From Erysipelotrichaceae bacterium (GTDB lineage Bacteria; Bacillota_I; Bacilli_A; Erysipelotrichales; Erysipelotrichaceae), in the NCBI GenBank assembly GCA_900759455.1, contig CAAEVI010000111.1, forward strand, positions 1-10,906: a stretch of 10,906 nucleotides of DNA. Direction: 5' to 3'. Made by a program: the position numbers and the translations under genes. Of this stretch, positions 6,171 to 10,906 are shown piece by piece (the first letter of the stretch is position 1; each line of letters opens with the position of its first letter). The notes beneath the pieces were generated by a model that had not been told where the DNA came from, ran no database searches, and worked only from the letters and a program-made list of their open reading frames with translations.

Positions 6171-7181
6171 CTATCTCCTTGCCAACTGGGTCAACCCCAT
6201 TGTCTCTACTTCTTCATCAATGCATTCTTTTAACTCATCATCTAATTTCATCATCGTAAGTGTCACACCGTTCATTTCCAATGATGTAAAATAATTGCCG
6301 ACATATGATTTGTAAATAGAGATGCCTTTTTCGTCTAAAATTCCGGCAACTTCATCAAAGAATATATACTGTTCCATGACCGGTGTCGATCCCAGTCCGG
6401 AAACAAGGACCACTACCTCATCTCCTGCATTGAACGGCTGATCTTCAATGACCAGACGGGCCATTTCCTGTGCCATTTCGGCAGCGGCTCCTAATTTTTC
6501 CACTTTGATTCCCGGCTCGCCATGATGGCCGATGCCGAATTCCATCGTCCCGTCTTCGATAGTGAAATTCGGTTTGCCGTTTGCCGGAATCGTGCATGGA
6601 CTCAGTCCGACACCGACGCTGCTTGTATTATCGATTGCCTTTTGCGCAGCGGCAATCACCTCATCCAGCGTTGCGCCTTGATTTGCCTTGGCTCCGCCGA
6701 CTTTCCACATCAGGATCTCACCGGCCACACCGCGGCGTTTGGCTCTGTCTTCTTTAGATGCACTGGCCACATCATCGTTGGCGACAACGGTCTTGACCTC
6801 GATATCATCGTCTTCCGCCAGTTCCATTGCCATTTTTACATTCATATTGTCACCTGCATAGTTTCCATATAAACAAGCAACACCCATTCCCTGATCAACT
6901 GCACAGAACGCATCATAGAAAGCTTTTGCGGTCGGAGAAGAAAAGATTTCTCCCACAGCAACTGCATCGACCATATTTTTGCCGCAATAACCGATAAAGG
7001 CCGGTTTATGACCACTGCCGCCGCCTGTGACGATGCCGACTTTTCTTTTTGCTTTTGCGAAATTGGATACAACGACACGGGGATCATTTTCATCCACATG
7101 AATGATATCTTTGTGACACCGTTCAAATCCTTTCAGCATATCTTCTACGACTTTATTCGGATCATTGATGATTCTTTGCAT
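6171..7181 (-). CDS. dhaK: Dihydroxyacetone kinase-type substrate-binding subunit DhaK
   Basis: This 336-residue protein binds the ketose substrate for phosphorylation by DhaL. The substrate-site residues of E. coli DhaK (H56, D109 and the covalent H218) correspond, with a constant offset of two, to H58 in TGGGSGHKP, D111 in NYAGDNMN and H220 in GIGHHGEPG, so the site appears intact. I chose ATG 7181, with GAGGAGG eight bases upstream and an N-terminus (MQRIINDPNKVV) resembling the usual DhaK start. An in-frame ATG at 7220 directly abuts the rpiB stop and has no good ribosome binding site. The gene follows rpiB by 39 bases and precedes dhaL by four. DhaK relatives include erythrulose kinases, and the pairing with an atypical RpiB makes a four-carbon ketose a serious alternative to dihydroxyacetone. 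Confidence 0.94.
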   Translation of the reverse strand: MQRIINDPNKVVEDMLKGFERCHKDIIHVDENDPRVVVSNFAKAKRKVGIVTGGGSGHKPAFIGYCGKNMVDAVAVGEIFSSPTAKAFYDAFCAVDQGMGVACLYGNYAGDNMNVKMAMELAEDDDIEVKTVVANDDVASASKEDRAKRRGVAGEILMWKVGGAKANQGATLDEVIAAAQKAIDNTSSVGVGLSPCTIPANGKPNFTIEDGTMEFGIGHHGEPGIKVEKLGAAAEMAQEMARLVIEDQPFNAGDEVVVLVSGLGSTPVMEQYIFFDEVAGILDEKGISIYKSYVGNYFTSLEMNGVTLTMMKLDDELKECIDEEVETMGLTQLARR

Positions 7182-7220
7182 GTATTCAACCTCCTCATTA
7201 CTTTTTGAAAGTCTGTTCAT

Positions 7221-7667
7221 TTATCGATAACTTCTGTCAATTTCATTGATTCGTTTTACTTTTGCAGTGCTTCCTCCTCCTGCAAAATTACAATCCAGCC
7301 AGTGATCCAGCAACATCAATGCATTTTGCGGTGCAATGATCCTTGCGCCCATGCAAAGCACCTGACAATCGTTGCTTTTTCGACTGCGTTCGATTGAAAA
7401 CAAGTCGTGCCCGACCGCAGCACGAATGCCCGGCATCTTATTGGCCGTAATTGCCATGCCGATTCCCGTTCCGCACATCAACACGCCTTTTTCACAGCGT
7501 TTCTCTATGATTTCCTTACACAATTTTTCAGCCGTATCCGGATAGAGGGAAGGATCCGTATTATATACACCTACATCCGTTACATCATAGCCTTTTTCTA
7601 TTAAATGCTGTTTTACGATTTCTTTTAACTGATATGCAGCTTCATCACAGCCCACTGCTATATTCAT
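7221..7667 (-). CDS. rpiB: RpiB/LacAB-family sugar-phosphate isomerase
   Basis: This 148-residue aldose-ketose phosphate isomerase has the family's catalytic base C65 in MCGTGIGMAITANK (64-77), D8 in GCDE and the R-S-R-K-S-N-D segment. Two positions differ from E. coli RpiB: His10 is E9, and His99, proposed to open the furanose ring of ribose 5-phosphate, is S98. LacB also lacks a histidine in that segment, so the change alone does not fix the substrate. An isomerase acting on a sugar phosphate that cannot form a furanose, such as erythrose 4-phosphate or erythrulose 4-phosphate, would not need the histidine. The position just upstream of dhaKL suggests it acts on their product. The symbol marks the family; ribose 5-phosphate activity is not assured. 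The ATG has AAAGGAAG about 10 bases upstream. Confidence 0.88.
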   Translation of the reverse strand: MNIAVGCDEAAYQLKEIVKQHLIEKGYDVTDVGVYNTDPSLYPDTAEKLCKEIIEKRCEKGVLMCGTGIGMAITANKMPGIRAAVGHDLFSIERSRKSNDCQVLCMGARIIAPQNALMLLDHWLDCNFAGGGSTAKVKRINEIDRSYR

Positions 7668-7690
7668 ATTCCTTCTTCCTTTCTCTTTTA

Positions 7691-7718
7691 TAAAAAGGAG
7701 CGGTTTTCACCGCTCCTT
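7691..7718 (-). terminator. Intra-operon terminator-like hairpin with GAAA loop
   Basis: AAGGAGCGGT (7695-7704) and ACCGCTCCTT (7709-7718) form a perfect 10-bp stem. On the minus strand the loop is GAAA, a stable GNRA tetraloop, and five T follow. It lies between the cupin gene and rpiB, so it may attenuate transcription of rpiB-dhaK-dhaL relative to the upstream genes. A smaller hairpin, TTCACC/GGTGAA (7731-7736 with 7717-7722), precedes it and overlaps its base. Confidence 0.72.
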
Positions 7719-7740
7719 CACCTCGGATCTGGTGAATTTT

Positions 7741-8655
7741 TTAAAGCTCTGTTATTGCAAAGACAAGTTTGACCGGTTTTGCTTCAAAATTGACCAACTG
7801 ATAAGAAACACCAGCCGGAATGAAGAAAGTATCTTCTGGCTCTAATACAAAACTTTCTTCCAATTCAGGTAAATTTACAGTCACCGGTCCGTCGACACAA
7901 TACAATGCCGCATCTCCCTGATGCTTGTCCGAATCTGAACAGCGAGGCCCATATCCGCCGGCCGGCAGAATGAACTCACCGAAATGTCCATAATCATTGC
8001 TTGTAATAAAGCGCATCAGCATCGGATGTTTTGTTCCGTGCACATTGTTCAGCTTTTCAAAATCACGCACTGCATATACAGCACCGGTTTCTCTTGCTTC
8101 ACTTGCGTCTACCGGCCAATGTCCGATATCATCAGTGCAGCCCTGACGGGAAATATCTTTGATCTTATCACGCATGTTCGGCAGTTTATCATTGTTTGGT
8201 CCTTTATAAAATTTTGTTTCCTCATCTGTCGGAATGACTGCCGGCGGAATCTGTTCGCTCCATGCCTTCGGTGTGATGAAATACAGGATGCGTGTTTTTT
8301 TATCTGAGAAATTATGGCAGCAATGCCATGCTCCTTCCGGCATGAACAGTCCTTCCCCCGTCTCTAAGTAAGCAAACTGACCATTACCGGAACGCTGTAC
8401 GACAGGCCCCTGCAGGATATAGTAAGATTCATCTCCCGGGTGAATATCCAGCGGTGCGAAGACCCCTCCCGGGCCAAGCTCATAGATGCCCAGCATGAAT
8501 GTATCTGTTGTTAAGATCGTAAATGTATTGTCGGATGTAAATGCATTATTCGGCGGATATAAAGCAGTTGAATAGTCCTGTCTGCGAATCAGTGTCGGTT
8601 TTTTCTCATCCGGAGAAAACGGGAAGTTTCCCATGATATCAAATAATTTTGCCAT
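7741..8655 (-). CDS. Two-cupin-domain protein, putative sugar-modifying enzyme
   Basis: This 304-residue cytoplasmic protein has two cupin barrels. The N-terminal one has candidate metal ligands H72 and E76 in DIHPGDESYYILQG and H111 (with H114 nearby) in MPEGAWHCCHN. The C-terminal one keeps H245 in KHQGDAALYCVDG, but Ala249 and Gln286 occupy the positions matching E76 and H111, so it is probably structural. One metal-binding and one degenerate cupin is also the plan of bicupin isomerases such as KduI and IolB, but I see no specific match to them. Lying between a sugar PTS and sugar-phosphate enzymes, it could be an aldose-ketose isomerase or epimerase of the pathway; this is inference. The ATG has AAGGAG eight bases upstream. 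A regulatory or ligand-sensing role is also possible. Confidence 0.82.
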   Translation of the reverse strand: MAKLFDIMGNFPFSPDEKKPTLIRRQDYSTALYPPNNAFTSDNTFTILTTDTFMLGIYELGPGGVFAPLDIHPGDESYYILQGPVVQRSGNGQFAYLETGEGLFMPEGAWHCCHNFSDKKTRILYFITPKAWSEQIPPAVIPTDEETKFYKGPNNDKLPNMRDKIKDISRQGCTDDIGHWPVDASEARETGAVYAVRDFEKLNNVHGTKHPMLMRFITSNDYGHFGEFILPAGGYGPRCSDSDKHQGDAALYCVDGPVTVNLPELEESFVLEPEDTFFIPAGVSYQLVNFEAKPVKLVFAITEL

Positions 8656-8693
8656 TAAATAAGCTCCTTTCGTTAACCTAAACTATTTTTAAT

Positions 8694-8728
8694 TCTCATA
8701 TGCCTGCATGAATGACAGGCATATGAGA
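8694..8728 (-). repeat. 13-bp intercistronic hairpin between EIIC and cupin genes
   Basis: TCTCATATGCCTG (8694-8706) and CAGGCATATGAGA (8716-8728) pair perfectly over 13 bp with a 9-base loop. On the minus strand it is followed by AATTAAAAATAG rather than a T-run, so it is not a canonical terminator. It sits in a 99-base gap and may protect or process the EIIC mRNA end. Confidence 0.75.
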
Positions 8729-8754
8729 CGGTATCAGTCAATGTGTTGAAATGA

Positions 8755-9795
8755 TCATTCCTCTTCTTCTACGGCATCTTTCTTCAGTGCAACTAAGATT
8801 GCCGCTGTAACAAGTGCTCCGACAACGGATGCCAGGATGAAATTCAATGGACTGTTCATGGCAAACATAACGAAGAGACCGCCATGAGGTGCCTGGATCG
8901 TCAGTCCCAGCAAGTATGATAATGTGCACCCTACGGCAGAACCTGCCATCAGGGAAGGAATCACTTTGATCGGATCGGATGCGGCAAACGGAATCGCAAA
9001 TTCTGTGATCATGCCCACTGCACCGGCAAACAGACCTGCCAATGAACCGCGTTCTGCCTTTGTAAAACGACTCTTTTTAAACAGAATTGCCAGAGCGATT
9101 CCCAGTGGAGGCGTGATGGAACCAACGAAGTTAGCACCCATGACCAGATAGTTTCCGGTATCCATTGCCGCCAAAGCGAATGCATATGCCACTTTATTGC
9201 ATGGACCGCCCATATCAAAGGCAAGCATGCATCCCTGAATGATGCCCAGCAGTACCAGATTTCCGGTACCCAAACTGTTCAGCATATCAGTCAAAGCATT
9301 TGTAACCGCCGCAATCGGCCCACCGATCACATAAACCATGATCAGACCCATTGCTGCCACACCTAATAACGGAATGATCAGGGTAGGAAGCAAAGAACGA
9401 AGTGCTGCCGGCATCGGGATCTTTTTCAGCAATACGACTAAGTAACCGGCAATGATACCGCCGATCAGACCGCCCAGGAAACCGGAAGCCTGATTCAAGC
9501 CCCAAGGATCTGTCGCCATCCAGCCTGCGATCATACCTGGCGCAATACCCGGCTTGTCAGCAATGCTGTAAGCTGTGTAAGCACCCAGGATCGGAACCAT
9601 CAGTCCGAATGCCGCTTTTCCCAGCCAGAATACAGTTGAAGCGAAGTTTCCGCCCATCGCCACATCGTTTGGAATATTATATCCGCCCAGAAGGAAACCG
9701 ATTGCTACTAACAAACCGCCGGAAATTACAAATGGAAGCATGTAAGAAACGCCTGTCAATAACGCTTCTTGTATTTCTTTTAATCTCTCTTTCAT
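8755..9795 (-). CDS. PTS fructose-class EIIC permease
   Basis: This 346-residue membrane protein is the sugar-translocating subunit of a phosphotransferase system. It opens with the family's MKERLKEIQEALLTGVSYMLPFVISGG pattern and has about nine or ten hydrophobic segments. The conserved GMITEFAIPFAASDPIKVIPS stretch (about 260-280) is characteristic of fructose-family EIIC. It is encoded separately from EIIB and EIIA, unlike the fused FruA proteins, and follows the EIIB gene by 38 bases. It would accept a sugar outside the cell and receive phosphate from EIIB during transport, releasing a sugar phosphate in the cytoplasm. The fructose class also transports mannitol, mannosylglycerate, tagatose and other substrates, so the sugar cannot be named from this sequence. 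The C-terminus is acidic (AVEEEE). Confidence 0.94.
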   Translation of the reverse strand: MKERLKEIQEALLTGVSYMLPFVISGGLLVAIGFLLGGYNIPNDVAMGGNFASTVFWLGKAAFGLMVPILGAYTAYSIADKPGIAPGMIAGWMATDPWGLNQASGFLGGLIGGIIAGYLVVLLKKIPMPAALRSLLPTLIIPLLGVAAMGLIMVYVIGGPIAAVTNALTDMLNSLGTGNLVLLGIIQGCMLAFDMGGPCNKVAYAFALAAMDTGNYLVMGANFVGSITPPLGIALAILFKKSRFTKAERGSLAGLFAGAVGMITEFAIPFAASDPIKVIPSLMAGSAVGCTLSYLLGLTIQAPHGGLFVMFAMNSPLNFILASVVGALVTAAILVALKKDAVEEEE

Positions 9796-9833
9796 TATTA
9801 TGTCCTCTCTTCTCTATGATTGTTTAACTGCTG

Positions 9834-10127
9834 TTATTCGAAGATGATGTCCGGATTCTTAATCACATCATGTGGAGAGAATTTTTTGATCTTATCTTTG
9901 CATGCATCGAAACGTTCAGCTTTGGAAACACCGACATCGTTCGCAAAAACGATCAGATCAGCAGCTTCGATTTCTTTGGCTTTCAGCTGATTTTCGATGC
10001 CCAGTGCCCCCTGTGTTTCCACTTTGCACTCATATCCTTTTTTCTTACAAACTTTCTTAATGGCTTCTGCTGCCATATACGTATGTGCAATACCTGTTGC
10101 ACAAGAAGTAACCGCAATAACTTTCAT
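9834..10127 (-). CDS. PTS fructose-class EIIB
   Basis: This 97-residue cytoplasmic protein carries phosphate from EIIA to the sugar. The phosphorylated cysteine is C9 in the signature TSCATGIAHTYMAAEAI (7-23), which identifies the fructose-family EIIB fold. Length matches a stand-alone domain. The ATG has AGAGGTGA about five bases upstream. The gene is 15 bases after the EIIA stop, within the same operon. Confidence 0.95.
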   Translation of the reverse strand: MKVIAVTSCATGIAHTYMAAEAIKKVCKKKGYECKVETQGALGIENQLKAKEIEAADLIVFANDVGVSKAERFDACKDKIKKFSPHDVIKNPDIIFE

Positions 10128-10142
10128 ATGTTCACCTCTAAT

Positions 10143-10619
10143 TTATTCTTCACTGCAAATTTTCACAAGATCCATCAGTTCTTCATAACTGCCTACTTCA
10201 TCCAGATGATCCACAAATTTTTCTTTGGCCAACAGTGTCGCCAGTGTAGCCAGGACACCCATATACTGTTCGCCGCTTTGAGTTCCCGGAATCGCAAGCA
10301 TAAATACATATTTTACTTCCCCTGTTTCTCCGCAGCTTTGATAGATGAAGGGTTCTTTGCATCGACAAAAGCCGATTCCACTTAAAACTACCTCATCGCA
10401 TCTTCCATGAGGAAGGCCAATGTAGTTTCCCATATAGGTAGGTCCCATTTCCTCACGTTCTTCCAATGCCCGAATATAAGCCTGCTGGTCGGTTATGATT
10501 CCCGCGTCCAGAAATTTTTTGCTCATAAAGTCAAACATTTCTTCCTTTGAAGCAAATGGTTCATGATTTAGAGTAACAGCCTCTTTTGTTAAGACTTTAC
10601 TGAGATCAATATCTGTCAT
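10143..10619 (-). CDS. PTS fructose/mannitol-class EIIA
   Basis: This 158-residue cytoplasmic phosphocarrier takes phosphate from HPr and passes it to EIIB. The phosphorylated histidine is H71 in GNYIGLPHG (64-72), and the preceding LEEREEMGPTYMG segment is typical of the fructose/mannitol EIIA family. A second family-typical stretch is VFMLAIPG (about 105-112). The start follows AAAAGGGG with about ten bases of spacing. It is 24 bases downstream of the aldolase gene and 15 upstream of the EIIB gene. Confidence 0.93.
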   Translation of the reverse strand: MTDIDLSKVLTKEAVTLNHEPFASKEEMFDFMSKKFLDAGIITDQQAYIRALEEREEMGPTYMGNYIGLPHGRCDEVVLSGIGFCRCKEPFIYQSCGETGEVKYVFMLAIPGTQSGEQYMGVLATLATLLAKEKFVDHLDEVGSYEELMDLVKICSEE

Positions 10620-10643
10620 AAGCGTCGAGCCCCTTTTCTATGA

Positions 10644-10906
10644 TTAAAATTTACAAGTCTTTCCGTTTTTGAATACACGAAGAACATCTTTTGCATATTC
10701 TTTCATGAATCGATAGGCTTCCTCATCCACTTCATGCCAGAAGCCGTTGCCTTCGATCTTGTTCAAATATTCCTGCATATGCTTTGTACATGCTTTTGCC
10801 ATATAGGAATAGTAGTTGACTTTTGAGCACCCTGCTGTGATCGCTGCCTGTACCTGTTTTTCATCAACACCGCTTCCACCGTGCATGACCACACGTGATT
10901 CGGCCG
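10644..10906 (-). CDS. Class II ketose-(bis)phosphate aldolase, 5'-truncated at window edge
   Basis: Only the last 87 residues are visible; the frame is open to the window edge, upstream of the in-frame GTG at 10892. The VVMHGGSG segment contains the histidine that is a zinc ligand in class II aldolases of the FbaA/GatY/IolJ family, and the preceding ESR supports continuation of a longer gene. The segment GCSKVNYYSYMAKA sits where FBP and tagatose-bisphosphate aldolases have KINxxTE-type residues that hold the DHAP phosphate and help orient substrate. Here Tyr-Tyr-Ser replaces the usual small-residue/Thr pattern, hinting at a different substrate. As the first visible gene before the PTS genes, it would cleave the imported ketose phosphate, probably to DHAP and an aldehyde. 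Confidence 0.85.
   Translation of the reverse strand, partial: AESRVVMHGGSGVDEKQVQAAITAGCSKVNYYSYMAKACTKHMQEYLNKIEGNGFWHEVDEEAYRFMKEYAKDVLRVFKNGKTCKF

Noticed and set aside
7182..7220. Earlier ATG (7220) for dhaK
   Set aside because: It directly abuts the rpiB stop and lacks a suitable ribosome binding site; ATG 7181 follows GAGGAGG and gives the usual DhaK N-terminus.
9870..10385. 171-codon plus-strand open frame across the EIIB and EIIA genes
   Set aside because: It is antisense to two proteins with clear active-site signatures (C9 of EIIB, H71 of EIIA) and shows no domain of its own.

Overview
The window looks like chromosomal DNA from an anaerobic, fermentative member of the Bacillota. 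Moderate-to-low G+C, purine-rich ribosome binding sites (GGAGG, AAGGAG), near-consensus sigma-A promoters, an [FeFe] hydrogenase, rubrerythrin chemistry and a fructose-class PTS all fit. An Erysipelotrichia or clostridial gut commensal is plausible, but the sequence alone does not fix the genus. I see no RNA gene, insertion sequence, phage gene or CRISPR array.

Region 1 (about 33-2625, minus strand) is a two-gene redox-stress operon. A PerR/Fur-family metalloregulator overlaps, by 11 bases, a very large fused gene. That gene joins an M2-type [FeFe] hydrogenase (two [4Fe-4S] clusters plus H-cluster domain) to a rubredoxin, a rubrerythrin diiron domain and a second rubredoxin. The operon has a TTGACA-N17-TATTAT promoter, a Fur/PerR-type operator over the predicted transcription start, and a strong terminator. 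This is the most striking part of the window: one polypeptide that could couple H2 oxidation (or electron disposal) to peroxide reduction, probably under peroxide or iron control. A well-formed internal ribosome binding site suggests the rubredoxin-rubrerythrin half may also be made alone.

Region 2 (about 2688-4282, minus) is a MarR-type repressor overlapping an FUSC-like membrane protein. Its consensus promoter has the -10 box embedded in a 23-bp perfect palindrome, the expected form of an autoregulated efflux operon. Region 3 (about 4435-5404, plus) is a single Cof-type HAD phosphatase with its own candidate promoter and terminator.

Region 4 (5423 to the right edge, minus) is a sugar catabolic operon entering from beyond the window. 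In transcription order it encodes the C-terminal end of a class II ketose-phosphate aldolase, PTS EIIA, EIIB and EIIC of the fructose class, a two-cupin protein, an RpiB-family isomerase, DhaK and DhaL. Genes are closely spaced, with an unusual hairpin between EIIC and the cupin gene and a terminator-like hairpin between the cupin gene and rpiB. The RpiB homologue lacks the histidine linked to furanose ring opening. That fits an open-chain substrate such as a tetrose or tetrulose 4-phosphate, and DhaKL-RpiB pairs are associated with erythrulose phosphate metabolism. A working model (inference) is PTS uptake of a ketose, aldol cleavage to DHAP plus a free short aldose, isomerisation to a ketose, phosphorylation by DhaKL, and RpiB isomerisation into the pentose phosphate pathway.
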